Shown here: in pieces, positions 1-8,569 of the stretch
Position numbering within the stretch: position 1 is the stretch's first letter
Layout of the letters: every line of letters begins with the position of its first letter
Assembly (NCBI GenBank): GCA_018241995.1
Contig: JAFECT010000015.1
Span: 62,001-126,000 of the forward strand
Direction of reading: 5' to 3'
From: Pseudomonadota bacterium
Lineage (GTDB): Bacteria > Pseudomonadota > Alphaproteobacteria > Caulobacterales > Caulobacteraceae
Length of the DNA: 64,000 bases
The notes under the pieces: generated by a model
What the model saw: only the letters and a program-made list of their open reading frames with translations
What the model was told of the DNA's origin: nothing
The model's database searches: none
Program-made: the position numbers and the translations under genes

Positions 1-1
1 C

Positions 2-2026
2 AACGGCAAGCCGATCCGCGAGACGCGCGATATCGACGTGCCCCTGGTGGCGCGCCACTTCTACTATCACGCCGGCTGGGCCCAGCTGCTCGCCCGCGAA
101 GAGCCGGACCGCGAGCCGGTGGGCGTCGTGGGCCAGGTGATCCCCTGGAACTTCCCGCTGCTGATGCTGGCGTGGAAGATCGCCCCGGCGCTCGCCTGCG
201 GCAACACGGTGGTGCTGAAACCCGCCGAGCACACCTCGCTGACCGCGCTCTATTTCGCCGAGCTGTGCCACGAGGCCGGCGTGCCGCCGGGCGTGGTCAA
301 CATCGTCACCGGACCGGGCTCCACCGGCCAGCACATCGTCGACCATCCGGGGATCGCCAAGCTGGCCTTCACCGGCTCGACCGGGGTCGGCCGCATGATC
401 CGCGCCGCCACCGCGGGCTCTGGCAAGAAGCTCAGCCTGGAGCTCGGCGGCAAGTCGCCCTTCATCGTGCTGGAGGACGCCGATCTTGACGGCGCCGTCG
501 AAGGCCTGGTCGATGCGATCTGGTTCAACCAGGGTGAGGTCTGCTGCGCCGGGTCCAGGCTGCTGGTGGAGGAGGGCGCCGCGGAGCGCCTGATCGCCAA
601 GATCAAGACCCGCCTGTCGCACTTCCGGATTGGGGATCCGCTCGACAAGGCCATCGACATGGGCTCGCTGGCCGCGCCCATCCAGAAGACCCGCGTCTCG
701 GGCCTGGTGGAGCAGGCAGTGAAGGAGGGGGCGACCCTCTGGCAGCCCCAGGTCTCGTGCCCGACCATCGGCGCCTTCTACCCGCCGAGCCTCCTGACCG
801 ACGTGGGCTCCTCCAACATCGCTTGGCGCGAGGAGATCTTCGGGCCGGTGCTATCCGTGATGACCTTCCGGACCCTGACCGAGGCCGCCCAGCTGGCCAA
901 CAACTCGCGCTACGGCCTGGCCGCGGCGATCTGGTCCGACAACATCAACCGCGCCCTGGAGCTGGCCGGCGAGATCAAGGCCGGGGTGGTCTGGGTCAAT
1001 ACCGCCAACCAGTTCGACGCCGCCTGTCCGTTCGGCGGCTACCGCGAGAGCGGCTTCGGCCGCGAGGGTGGGCGCGAGGGCCTGGAAGAGTACCTGAAGC
1101 CGAAGAACGAGTGGCTGGACAAGGGCTCGCCCCTGATCGCCGCGCCGGCCCGCGTGGCCGACAAGGCCGGAGCCCATCCTGGCGTCGACCGCACGCCCAA
1201 GAACTACATCGGCGGCAAGCAGACCCGGCCCGACGGCGCCAATACGCTGGAGATCCTCGACTACCAGGGCCGGCTGGCCGCGCGCGTGGGCGAAGGCAAC
1301 CGCAAGGACATCCGCGACGCGGTCGAGGCCGCCTTCAACGCCGCCTCGTGGGAACGCTCGGCCGCTCATCTGCGGGCCCAGATCCTGTTCTACATCGGGG
1401 AGAACCTCGACACCCGCGCCGACGAGTTCGAGCACCGGCTGGCGACCCTCACCGGGGCCTCGGCTAAGGACGCCAAGCGCGAGGTCCAGGCCTCGGTGGA
1501 GCGCCTGTTCGCCTACGCCGGCTGGGCCGACAAGTACGAGGCCAATGTCCACGCGCCGCCCTCGCGGCAGCTGGCAGTCAGCGTGCATGAGCCTCTGGGC
1601 GTCGTGGGCCTGGTCTGCCCGGACAACGCGCCCTTGCTGAGCTTCGTTTCGATGTTCGCGCCGGCCCTGGCCATGGGCTGCCGCTCGGTGGTGATCCCGT
1701 CGGAGCGCTATCCGCTGCTGGCCACCGACTTCTACCAGGTGCTGGAGACCTCGGACGTGCCGGGCGGCGTGGTCAACATCGTCACCGGCGAGCGCGACCT
1801 GCTGGCCAAGACCCTGGCCGAGCACGATAACGTCGACGGCGTCTGGTACCACGGCTCCGCCGAGGGCTCGGCCATGGTCGAGAAAGCCTCGACCGGCAAC
1901 CTGAAGCGCACCTGGGTCAACAACGGCAAAGCCCGCGACTGGTACTCGACTTCGGCCGGTGAGGGGCGCCAGTTCCTGCACAACGCCACCCAGGTGAAGA
2001 CGATCTGGGTGCCTTACGGCGGCTAG
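2..2026 (+). CDS. ALDH16-type two-domain aldehyde dehydrogenase (5' truncated)
   Basis: NAD(P)+-dependent aldehyde dehydrogenase, cut by the left edge; reading is open from base 2, which begins inside the conserved NGKPIRETRDIDVP stretch. The first, catalytic domain keeps the Rossmann/oxyanion region (VIPWNFPLLMLAWKIAPAL), the general-base glutamate motif LELGGKSPF and the nucleophile segment FNQGEVCCAGSR. After a linker near nt 1130 a second ALDH-like domain starts (NYIGGKQTRPDG...). It repeats the cofactor-domain pattern (PLGVVGLVCPDNAPLL, PGGVVNIVTGE), but its glutamate motif is degraded to WVNNGKARDW and it stops before any cysteine subdomain. That architecture is typical of bacterial ALDH16, whose second domain is non-catalytic. 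The substrate cannot be told from sequence. The stop is followed by 108 bases before yerC, so it is not obviously part of the his operon. Confidence 0.88.
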   Translation, partial: NGKPIRETRDIDVPLVARHFYYHAGWAQLLAREEPDREPVGVVGQVIPWNFPLLMLAWKIAPALACGNTVVLKPAEHTSLTALYFAELCHEAGVPPGVVNIVTGPGSTGQHIVDHPGIAKLAFTGSTGVGRMIRAATAGSGKKLSLELGGKSPFIVLEDADLDGAVEGLVDAIWFNQGEVCCAGSRLLVEEGAAERLIAKIKTRLSHFRIGDPLDKAIDMGSLAAPIQKTRVSGLVEQAVKEGATLWQPQVSCPTIGAFYPPSLLTDVGSSNIAWREEIFGPVLSVMTFRTLTEAAQLANNSRYGLAAAIWSDNINRALELAGEIKAGVVWVNTANQFDAACPFGGYRESGFGREGGREGLEEYLKPKNEWLDKGSPLIAAPARVADKAGAHPGVDRTPKNYIGGKQTRPDGANTLEILDYQGRLAARVGEGNRKDIRDAVEAAFNAASWERSAAHLRAQILFYIGENLDTRADEFEHRLATLTGASAKDAKREVQASVERLFAYAGWADKYEANVHAPPSRQLAVSVHEPLGVVGLVCPDNAPLLSFVSMFAPALAMGCRSVVIPSERYPLLATDFYQVLETSDVPGGVVNIVTGERDLLAKTLAEHDNVDGVWYHGSAEGSAMVEKASTGNLKRTWVNNGKARDWYSTSAGEGRQFLHNATQVKTIWVPYGG

Positions 2027-2089
2027 GCGCCGTCGACCCATTGGAGATGCGTTGGGCGTCCTTGCAGGGGAGCGCTTGTCTTCCCATTT

Positions 2090-2123
2090 GTATCAGCGTA
2101 GTAACACGCCACTTCGCTGATAC
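2090..2123. promoter_or_regulatory. Perfect inverted repeat before the his operon, candidate operator
   Basis: GTATCAGCG at 2090-2098 and its exact reverse complement CGCTGATAC at 2115-2123 are separated by 16 bases, ending 11 bases before the yerC start. The neighbouring gene encodes a TrpR-like DNA-binding protein, so I infer an operator for autoregulation and for the whole his operon. The arms could instead pair as an RNA stem near the translation start. No biochemical support is visible. Confidence 0.5.
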
Positions 2124-2134
2124 GAGCAAGCCCG

Positions 2135-2443
2135 ATGTCCGCCCCCGACGCCGAAGACGCGCTCTTCGACGCCTTTCTGAGTCTGAGGAGCCGCGAGGAA
2201 GTCCGTGACTTCCTGGCCGATCTCGCCACGCCCGCGGAGGTTCGCGCCTTCGCCGAGCGTTGGGCGGTGGCGCGGCTGCTGGACCGGGGCGACCTGTCGT
2301 ATCGCGAGATCGCCGAGCAGGCGGGGGCCTCCACCACCACGGTGGTCCGCGTCGCCCGCTTCCTCAAGGAGATGCCCTATCGCGGCTATCGCCTTGTGCT
2401 CGATCGCCTGAACCAATCGACCAAGACGTCCAAGAAAGCCTGA
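2135..2443 (+). CDS. yerC: YerC/YecD-type TrpR-like regulator of the his operon
   Basis: Small 102-residue helical protein of the TrpR-related YerC/YecD family. The typical features are the early helical segment LRSREEVRDFLADLATPAEV and a helix-turn-helix near residues 50-75 (LSYREIAEQAGASTTTVVR), with a family-like end LKEMPYRGYRLVLDRL. It is the first gene of the his operon and is followed two bases later by hisG. In related genomes such proteins adjacent to his genes are regarded as histidine biosynthesis regulators, so repression of hisG-hisC in response to histidine is the likely role (inference). A perfect inverted repeat lies just upstream. No effector site can be read from the sequence. 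Confidence 0.85.
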   Translation: MSAPDAEDALFDAFLSLRSREEVRDFLADLATPAEVRAFAERWAVARLLDRGDLSYREIAEQAGASTTTVVRVARFLKEMPYRGYRLVLDRLNQSTKTSKKA

Positions 2444-2445
2444 CC

Positions 2446-3330
2446 ATGAGCACCGCCCCCGGCCGCCTGCGTATCGCCATCCAGAAGAGCGGGCGCCTGT
2501 CCGAACGCTGCCTCGACCTGATGCGCGAGGCGGGCCTGCGCGTGGTGAAGGGCAACAACGATCTGCTGTACCGCGTCGAGAACTACCCGATCGACATCCT
2601 GCGCGTGCGTGACGACGACATCCCGACCTTCGTGGCCGATGGCGTGGCCGACCTCGGCATCGTCGGCTTCAACGTCCTGGAAGAGGACCCGGTGGCCCAC
2701 GCCAAGGGGGCCAAGACGGTCATGCCGCTGGGCTTCGGCCGGTGCGACCTGAAGATCGCGGCGCCGGAGACCTTCGTGTGGAGCGGCGCCAAGTCGCTGG
2801 AAGGCCTGCGTATCGCCACCACCTACCCCAACGTGCTGAAACGCTATCTGCAGACCAACGGCGTCAATGCCGAGATCGTGGAGATGCGGGGGGCCGTGGA
2901 GGTGGCGCCCAGGCTGAAGATGGCGCACGCGATCTGCGATCTGGTCTCGACCGGCGCGACCCTGGAGGCCAACGGGCTGAAGGCCTTCGCCACGGTGCTG
3001 AACTCCGAGGCCATGCTGATCAGGTCGCCCAAGGATCTGGAGCCCGCGCTGCAGGAATTGGCCGAGAGCGTGATCGCCCGGTTCAAGGGTGTCGTGGCCT
3101 CCCAGGGGGCCAAGTACGTGATGATGAACGCGCCCAAGGCGGCGCTCGACGCCATCACCGCCATTCTGCCGGGCGCGGGCGCGCCCACCGTGACCCCGCT
3201 GGCGGGCCGCGATGACGCGGTGGCCGTGCATGCCGTCTGCCAGGAGTCGGTGTTCTGGGAGACGCTGGAAAAGCTGAAAGCCGCGGGCGCCTCGGCCATA
3301 CTGGTGCTCCCCATCGAGAAGATGATGTGA
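2446..3330 (+). CDS. hisG: ATP phosphoribosyltransferase, long form
   Basis: First step of histidine synthesis: ATP plus PRPP gives phosphoribosyl-ATP. The 294-residue length and the C-terminal segment (VMMNAPKAALDAITAILPG to VLPIEKMM) mark the long HisG form with its own regulatory ACT-like domain, which does not need HisZ. Catalytic-core motifs include IAIQKSGRL at the N-terminus, DLGIVGFNVLEE and the PRPP-binding-type stretch ICDLVSTGATLEANGL. The ATG at 2446 is chosen because the HisG homology begins there; the frame is open further upstream but overlaps yerC and does not resemble HisG. Feedback inhibition by histidine is known for this form. Confidence 0.96.
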   Translation: MSTAPGRLRIAIQKSGRLSERCLDLMREAGLRVVKGNNDLLYRVENYPIDILRVRDDDIPTFVADGVADLGIVGFNVLEEDPVAHAKGAKTVMPLGFGRCDLKIAAPETFVWSGAKSLEGLRIATTYPNVLKRYLQTNGVNAEIVEMRGAVEVAPRLKMAHAICDLVSTGATLEANGLKAFATVLNSEAMLIRSPKDLEPALQELAESVIARFKGVVASQGAKYVMMNAPKAALDAITAILPGAGAPTVTPLAGRDDAVAVHAVCQESVFWETLEKLKAAGASAILVLPIEKMM

Positions 3331-3340
3331 GCCGGCTGAG

Positions 3341-4636
3341 ATGAAACGCTACGACTGGTCAGCCCTGGACGAGGCCGGCCGCCGCGCCGCCCTAGCGCGG
3401 CCGGGCCAGCGCCGCGACACGCGCGTGGTCTCGACCGTGAAGAAGATCTTCCGCGAGGTCGAGCGCGAGGGCGCGCCCGCCGTCTCCCGCTGGGCCGAGA
3501 AGCTGGACGGCCATGCGCCGCGCCGCCTGGATCTGGAGCCCAAGGCGGTCTCGGCGGCGCGCAACGCCATCGACTTTGAGGACCTGGAAGCCCTGGAGCT
3601 CGCGGTCGAGAACGTGGCCCGCTACCACGACGCCATCCGCCCCCAGGACACCATGGTGCGGCCGATGTCGGGCGTCCGCTGCAAGCGGGTGTGGCGCCCG
3701 ATCCCGTCCTGCGGCCTCTACGTGCCCGGCGGCACCGCGCCCCTGTTCTCGACCCTGATCATGCTGGCCCTGCCGGCGCTGTCCGCCGGGGTGCCCGAGC
3801 GGGTGGCGGTGACGCCGCCGGCCAAGGACGGGTCGGTCCCGCCGATGATGATCGCCGCCGCGGCGGCCTGCGGCCTGGACTCCATCTGGCTGGTGGGCGG
3901 CGCGCATGCGGTCGCCGCCCTGACCTATGGCGCGGGCCTGCCGCGGGTGGACAAGATCTTCGGCCCCGGCAACGCCTACGTGGCGGAAGCCAAGCGGTTC
4001 GCCGCCGAGCTGCCCGGCGGCCCGGCCATCGACCTTCCGGCGGGGCCCAGCGAGCTGATGGTCATCGCCGACAAGGCCGCCGACGCCGAACTGATCGCCG
4101 CCGATCTGCTGAGCCAGGCCGAACACGACGCCGACGCCCAGGTGGTGCTGGTCTCCGACGACTCCGCCCAGATCGAGGACGTGGCCCGCGCGCTTGAGGC
4201 CCAGCTGGCCGACCTGCCGCGCGCCGGCATCGCCCGCAAGAGCCTGACCGAGGCGCGCGCGGTGCTGGTCTCCAACCGCGAGGAGGCCTGCGCGGTCGCC
4301 AACCTCTACGGGCCTGAGCACCTGTCGCTGCAGGTCGAGGACGCGACCGCCCTGGTGCCGCTGATCAATTCGGCCGGCACGGTTTTCGTCGGCCGCTATG
4401 CCGCCGAGACCTTCGGGGACTATGTCGCCGGCCCCAGCCACGTCCTGCCCACAGATGGCGCCGCGGCGACCTGGAGCGGGGTCAATGTCGCCTCCTTCAT
4501 GACCAGCTTCGCGGTGCAGGAGATGGACCTGGAAGGCGCCCGCGCCCTGGCCGGCCCCGCCGCGCGCCTGGCCCGGCTGGAAGGCCTGGAGGCCCACGCG
4601 CGGGCCGCGGACCTGCGTCGCGGTAATCAGCCGTGA
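3341..4636 (+). CDS. hisD: Histidinol dehydrogenase
   Basis: Zinc- and NAD-dependent oxidation of histidinol to histidine, the last two steps of the pathway. The 431-residue protein matches the family length and shows RPIPSCGLYVPGGTAPLFST, the NAD-site-like FGPGNAYVAEAKR, DLPAGPSELMVIAD, LLSQAEHDADAQV and the C-terminal GPSHVLPTDGAA. It starts 10 bases after hisG and its TGA overlaps the GTG start of the next gene by four bases, so it is translationally coupled to the HisB fusion. Confidence 0.96.
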   Translation: MKRYDWSALDEAGRRAALARPGQRRDTRVVSTVKKIFREVEREGAPAVSRWAEKLDGHAPRRLDLEPKAVSAARNAIDFEDLEALELAVENVARYHDAIRPQDTMVRPMSGVRCKRVWRPIPSCGLYVPGGTAPLFSTLIMLALPALSAGVPERVAVTPPAKDGSVPPMMIAAAAACGLDSIWLVGGAHAVAALTYGAGLPRVDKIFGPGNAYVAEAKRFAAELPGGPAIDLPAGPSELMVIADKAADAELIAADLLSQAEHDADAQVVLVSDDSAQIEDVARALEAQLADLPRAGIARKSLTEARAVLVSNREEACAVANLYGPEHLSLQVEDATALVPLINSAGTVFVGRYAAETFGDYVAGPSHVLPTDGAAATWSGVNVASFMTSFAVQEMDLEGARALAGPAARLARLEGLEAHARAADLRRGNQP

Positions 4637-5877
4637 TCGTCGCCCCATTCCCCCCGCTGGCGCCGGGCGCCGAAGGCCTGGACCGCCCGCCGGCGTTCCC
4701 CGAGGCCCTGCGCCGCCGCATGGCCGCGGTTTACGGCGTGGCGCCCGAGCAGGTGCTGCCGGTGCGCGACCTCGATCAGGCCTATGAGCTGATGACCCGC
4801 GCCGGGCTCTCTGAATCCCTCACCGACGACAGCGCGGCCGAGTTCAGCGACGCGCCGGCGCCGCTCGAGGAGTTGAAGCAGCGTCTGGTCCTGCGGAGCC
4901 TTTCCCTGGCCTATGGCCTGGCGGGGGCGCCCTGCGCGGCCGTGATCGGCGCGCCCGAGGCGATCGTGCGGCTCGAAGCCGTGATGCGGACGGCTGATTT
5001 CCTGGCCACGCCCGTTGAGCGCCTGGCGCTGTCGGCGCTGTCGCCGTCGCGGGCGCTCGCGGCGCAGGCGCGGATCGAGGCCGTGAAGGCCGAGCGCGCG
5101 CGCGTGGCCGAAGCGCTGGGCGCCGCCCAGGAACGCGGCCCTGCCGTCCGGATCGCCGCCGGCGCCGCGGCCAAGGCGGCGCTCGCGCGCCTGGGGGTCG
5201 AGTACGAGGCTTTGGGCGAGGATATCCGCCTCCCGGTCTTCGCCGACCCGGCCGCCAACGACCGCGCGCTGGCGGCCTTCGGCCTGGCGGTGACGCCGCG
5301 CGAACCCCGCCGCGGTGAGGTCGTGCGCGACACCAAGGAGACCCGGATCGCCGTCGCCGTCGACCTGGACTCAGGGCCCTCGGCCAAGGTCTCCACCGGC
5401 GTCGGCTACTTCGACCACATGCTCGAGCAGGTCGCGACCCACGGCGGGTTCTCGCTGGTGCTGGGCTGCGAGGGCGACACCCACATCGACGCGCACCACA
5501 CCATCGAAGACTGTGCGCTCGCCTTCGGCGCAGCGCTGAAACAGGCGCTGGGCTCGAAGCGCGGCATCGCCCGTTTCGGCTTCGTCCTGCCGATGGACGA
5601 GACCGAGGCCAAGGTCTCCCTGGACCTGGGCGGGCGGCCCTACGCGGTGTTCGAGGGAAGCTTCAAGGCCAGCCAGCTCGGCGAGTACCCGACCGAGATG
5701 ACCGCGCATGTGTTCCGCTCCCTGGCCGAGACCCTGGGCGCGGCGATCCACGTCGAGGTGAAGGGCGAGAACGACCACCACAAGACCGAGGCCTGCTTCA
5801 AGGCGTTCGGCCGGGCCCTGCGCCAGGCCATCCGCGTCGAAGGCTCGGACGTGCCCTCGACCAAGGGGGTGATCTGA
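4633..5877 (+). CDS. hisB: Imidazoleglycerol-phosphate dehydratase with N-terminal degenerate HisC domain
   Basis: The C-terminal part, from about residue 226, is a complete HisB: EVVRDTKETRIAVAVDLD, FDHMLEQVATHGGF, DTHIDAHHTIEDCALAFG and GENDHHKTEACFKAFGRAL, with the paired metal-binding HHTIED and HHKTE motifs. It dehydrates imidazoleglycerol phosphate. The preceding 225 residues are not part of normal HisB (about 195-200 residues). They resemble a shortened histidinol-phosphate aminotransferase: FPEALRRRMAAVYGVAPEQV matches the HisC N-terminal region, and LSLAYGLAG (residues 90-98) matches the HisC lysine motif FSKIYGLAA with leucine 92 in place of the PLP lysine. Most of the PLP domain is missing. 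The GTG start at 4633 overlaps the hisD stop; the frame is open throughout, so a fusion protein is expected. A real hisC lies at 8566-9660. Confidence 0.93.
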   Translation: MIVAPFPPLAPGAEGLDRPPAFPEALRRRMAAVYGVAPEQVLPVRDLDQAYELMTRAGLSESLTDDSAAEFSDAPAPLEELKQRLVLRSLSLAYGLAGAPCAAVIGAPEAIVRLEAVMRTADFLATPVERLALSALSPSRALAAQARIEAVKAERARVAEALGAAQERGPAVRIAAGAAAKAALARLGVEYEALGEDIRLPVFADPAANDRALAAFGLAVTPREPRRGEVVRDTKETRIAVAVDLDSGPSAKVSTGVGYFDHMLEQVATHGGFSLVLGCEGDTHIDAHHTIEDCALAFGAALKQALGSKRGIARFGFVLPMDETEAKVSLDLGGRPYAVFEGSFKASQLGEYPTEMTAHVFRSLAETLGAAIHVEVKGENDHHKTEACFKAFGRALRQAIRVEGSDVPSTKGVI

Positions 5878-6485
5878 TGCCCAAGACCCTCGATGTCACG
5901 GTCGTCAGGCTGGGCGTGGGCAACACCGCCTCGATGATGTTCGCCCTGGAGCGGCTGGGCGCCGACCCGCGCCTGTCCAGCGACCCCGCCGAGATCGCCG
6001 AGGCCGAGCGCCTGATCCTGCCCGGCGTCGGCGCGGCGGCGCACGCCATGGGGCGGATCGAGGCGCTCGGGCTGACGGCGGTGCTGAAAGGCTTCGAGCG
6101 CCCTCTGTTGGGCGTCTGCCTGGGCCAGCAGCTGCTTTACGAGACCAGCGAAGAGGGCGACGCGCGAAGCCTGGGCCGCATCCCCGGCGCCGTGCGGGCC
6201 ATGGTCGCCGCGCCCGACCGGCCCGTCCCTCACATGGGCTGGAACCGGCTGAAGATCGAGCGCGAAGACCCGCTGCTGGAGGGCGTTCAGGACGGCGCCT
6301 TCGTCTATTTCGTCCACGGCTACGCCTGCGAGACCGGTCCCGCCACCCTGGCCTCGACCGACTATGGCGGCCGCTTTTCCTCGGTGGTGCGCGCGTCCAA
6401 CGCCTGGGGCTGTCAGTTCCACCCGGAACGGTCGGCCGAGACCGGCGCCCGCATCCTGCAAAACTTCCTGAGGCTCCCGTGCTGA
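5877..6485 (+). CDS. hisH: Imidazole glycerol phosphate synthase, glutaminase subunit
   Basis: Class-I glutamine amidotransferase subunit that delivers ammonia to HisF for formation of imidazoleglycerol phosphate and AICAR. The 202-residue protein has the nucleophile elbow LLGVCLGQQLL (catalytic Cys in GVCLG) and the His/Glu pair in QFHPERS near the C-terminus. Its N-terminus (VTVVRLGVGNTASMMFALERLG) matches the usual HisH start. The ATG shares one base with the preceding stop (TGATG), and its end overlaps hisA by seven bases. Confidence 0.95.
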   Translation: MPKTLDVTVVRLGVGNTASMMFALERLGADPRLSSDPAEIAEAERLILPGVGAAAHAMGRIEALGLTAVLKGFERPLLGVCLGQQLLYETSEEGDARSLGRIPGAVRAMVAAPDRPVPHMGWNRLKIEREDPLLEGVQDGAFVYFVHGYACETGPATLASTDYGGRFSSVVRASNAWGCQFHPERSAETGARILQNFLRLPC

Positions 6486-7207
6486 TCTATCCCGCCATCG
6501 ACCTGAAGGACGGCCGCTGCGTGCGCCTGAGCCAGGGGCGGTTCGAAGACGCGACCGTCTATGAGACCGACCCGTTCGCCCAGCTCTCGGCCTTCGAGAT
6601 GGCCGGCGCGACCTGGCTGCACGTGGTCGACCTCGATGGGGCCAAGGCCGGCCGGCCGACGCAGCACGCCCTGATCCGGCGCATGGCCTCGGAGACGACG
6701 CTAAAGCTGCAGACCGGCGGCGGGGTGCGCGAGCAGGAGCATGTGAAGTCGCTGCTGGACGCCGGGGTCTCGCGCGTGGTCATCGGCTCCGCCGCCGTCG
6801 AACGGCCCGACCACGTGCGCGCCTGGATCGAGGCGTTCGGCCTGGACTGCATCTGCCTGGCCCTGGATGTGCGCGATGGACCCAGCGGCTGGGAGGTCGC
6901 CGTGCGCGGCTGGACCGAGGGCTCCGGCGTGACGCTGGACGCGGCGCTGAAGCTCTATCCGGAAGGCGCCTTGAAGCACGTGCTGATCACCGACGTGTCG
7001 CGCGACGGCGTGCTGTCGGGACCGAACGTCGAGCTGATCGAGGCGGTGCTGGCCCAGCGGCCCGACCTGGAAATCCAGGCCTCGGGCGGCGTGGCCTCGC
7101 TCGATGATATCAAGACCTTGGCGGCCACCGGCGTCGCCGGCGCCATCGTCGGCAGGGCTCTCTACGAGAAGCGCTTCACGCTCGAGGAGGCGCTCGGTGC
7201 TGGCTAG
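6479..7207 (+). CDS. hisA: ProFAR isomerase
   Basis: TIM-barrel enzyme converting ProFAR to PRFAR (the HisF substrate). 242 residues. The start reads [20 protein letters not shown], with the catalytic aspartate in AIDLKDG, and a second-half phosphate-binding/catalytic region is seen in [15 protein letters not shown] and [13 protein letters not shown]. It uses a GTG start at 6479 inside the hisH end, and its own end overlaps hisF by 11 bases. It is a half-barrel-duplicated paralogue of HisF, as usual. Confidence 0.95.
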   Translation: MLIYPAIDLKDGRCVRLSQGRFEDATVYETDPFAQLSAFEMAGATWLHVVDLDGAKAGRPTQHALIRRMASETTLKLQTGGGVREQEHVKSLLDAGVSRVVIGSAAVERPDHVRAWIEAFGLDCICLALDVRDGPSGWEVAVRGWTEGSGVTLDAALKLYPEGALKHVLITDVSRDGVLSGPNVELIEAVLAQRPDLEIQASGGVASLDDIKTLAATGVAGAIVGRALYEKRFTLEEALGAG

Positions 7208-7964
7208 GCGGATCATCCCATGCCTGGACGTCAAGGACGGCCGGGTAGTGAAGGGCGTGCGCTTTCGCGAGCACGAGGACGTGGGCGACCCGGTCGAGCT
7301 GGCGCGGCGCTACGCCGACGAAGGCGCGGACGAGTTGGTGTTCTACGACATCACCGCCTCGGCTGAAGATCGGACCTTGGACTACGCGTGGGTGCGTGCG
7401 GTGGCCAAGGTGCTCGACATTCCCTTCTGCGTGGCGGGCGGCATCCGCAGCGTGGACGCGGCGCTGAAGTGCCTCGAGAACGGCGCGGACAAGGTCTCGA
7501 TCAATTCGCCCGCACTGGAGCGCCCCGACCTGATCGGCGAGATCGCGCGCACGGCAGGCTCGCAATGCGCGGTGGTCGGCGTCGACAGCTTCGAGGCCGA
7601 CGGCGACTACGTCGTGCACCAGTACACCGGCGACCCCGAGCGCAGCCGCGCCGCCGGGCGCCGGACCCTGGACTGGATCGCCGAGGCGCAGGACCGCGGC
7701 GCCGGCGAGATCGTGCTGAACTGCATGAACCAGGACGGTGTGCGCCAGGGGTACGACGTGAAGCAGCTGAAGCTGGCGCGAGGCCGGCTCAGCATACCGC
7801 TGGTGGCGTCGGGCGGGGCAGGGGCGGCCGAGCACTTCCGCGAGGTGTTCGAGGACGCCGACGTGTCGGGCGCGCTGGCGGCCAGCGTGTTCCACAAGGG
7901 GGTGCTGAGCGTGCCGGGTTTGAAGCGTGAGTTGCGTGAAGCGGGGATCGAGGTGCGGCTGTGA
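7197..7964 (+). CDS. hisF: Imidazole glycerol phosphate synthase, cyclase subunit
   Basis: Cyclase partner of HisH. The 255-residue protein begins [20 protein letters not shown] with the catalytic Asp in CLDVKDG, and the second catalytic Asp region reads [18 protein letters not shown] place the start at the GTG at 7197, because HisF homology begins exactly there; earlier in-frame codons lie inside hisA and add unrelated sequence. Overlaps with hisA (11 bases) and hisIE (GTGA, four bases) indicate translational coupling. Confidence 0.95.
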   Translation: MLARRIIPCLDVKDGRVVKGVRFREHEDVGDPVELARRYADEGADELVFYDITASAEDRTLDYAWVRAVAKVLDIPFCVAGGIRSVDAALKCLENGADKVSINSPALERPDLIGEIARTAGSQCAVVGVDSFEADGDYVVHQYTGDPERSRAAGRRTLDWIAEAQDRGAGEIVLNCMNQDGVRQGYDVKQLKLARGRLSIPLVASGGAGAAEHFREVFEDADVSGALAASVFHKGVLSVPGLKRELREAGIEVRL

Positions 7965-8569
7965 TTGACCCCTCCAAGATCGATTTCGCCAAGGGCTCCG
8001 GCCTCGTCCCCGCCATCGTGCAGGACGCGGACACCCTGCAGGTGCTGATGCTCGCCTACATGGACGAGGCGGCGCTGAAGGAGACGCTGGACTCCGGCCA
8101 GGCGACCTTCTTCTCGCGCTCGCGGGGCGGGCGTTGGAGGAAGGGCGAGACCTCGGGCAATACGCTCGAAGTCGTCTCGGTCGCGGCCGATTGTGACGGG
8201 GACACCTTGCTGATCCGGGTCAAGCCGGCCGGTCCCGCGTGTCACCTGAACACCACCTCCTGCTTCGGCGATGAAGACGCGCCAGGTCTGGGCCGCCTAG
8301 GGCGGCTCGAACAGACCATCGCCGAGCGCGCCTCGGCCGATCCGGAGTCCAGCTGGACCGCCAAGCTGTTGGCGCGCGGTCCCAAGCGCGCGGCGCAGAA
8401 GGTGGGCGAGGAGGGGGTCGAGACGGCGCTGGCGGGCGCCGCGGGCGACGAGGCGGAACTCTGCGAAGAGTCCGCCGACCTGGTCTACCACCTGCTGGTG
8501 CTGTTGAAGGCGCGCGGCGTGCCGTTCCAGAAGGTGCTGGACGTGCTAACGCGGCGGGCGGCGAAGTGA
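7961..8569 (+). CDS. hisIE: Bifunctional phosphoribosyl-AMP cyclohydrolase / phosphoribosyl-ATP pyrophosphatase
   Basis: Fusion of steps 2 and 3 of the pathway. The HisI domain (about residues 1-105) contains [38 protein letters not shown] and the metal-binding AADCDGD plus [12 protein letters not shown]. The HisE domain (about 110-202) shows [27 protein letters not shown] and [11 protein letters not shown], the MazG-like helical metal motif. The fused form is standard in enterobacteria, while many alphaproteobacteria have two separate genes. GTG start overlaps hisF; the end overlaps hisC by four bases. Confidence 0.94.
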   Translation: MIDPSKIDFAKGSGLVPAIVQDADTLQVLMLAYMDEAALKETLDSGQATFFSRSRGGRWRKGETSGNTLEVVSVAADCDGDTLLIRVKPAGPACHLNTTSCFGDEDAPGLGRLGRLEQTIAERASADPESSWTAKLLARGPKRAAQKVGEEGVETALAGAAGDEAELCEESADLVYHLLVLLKARGVPFQKVLDVLTRRAAK

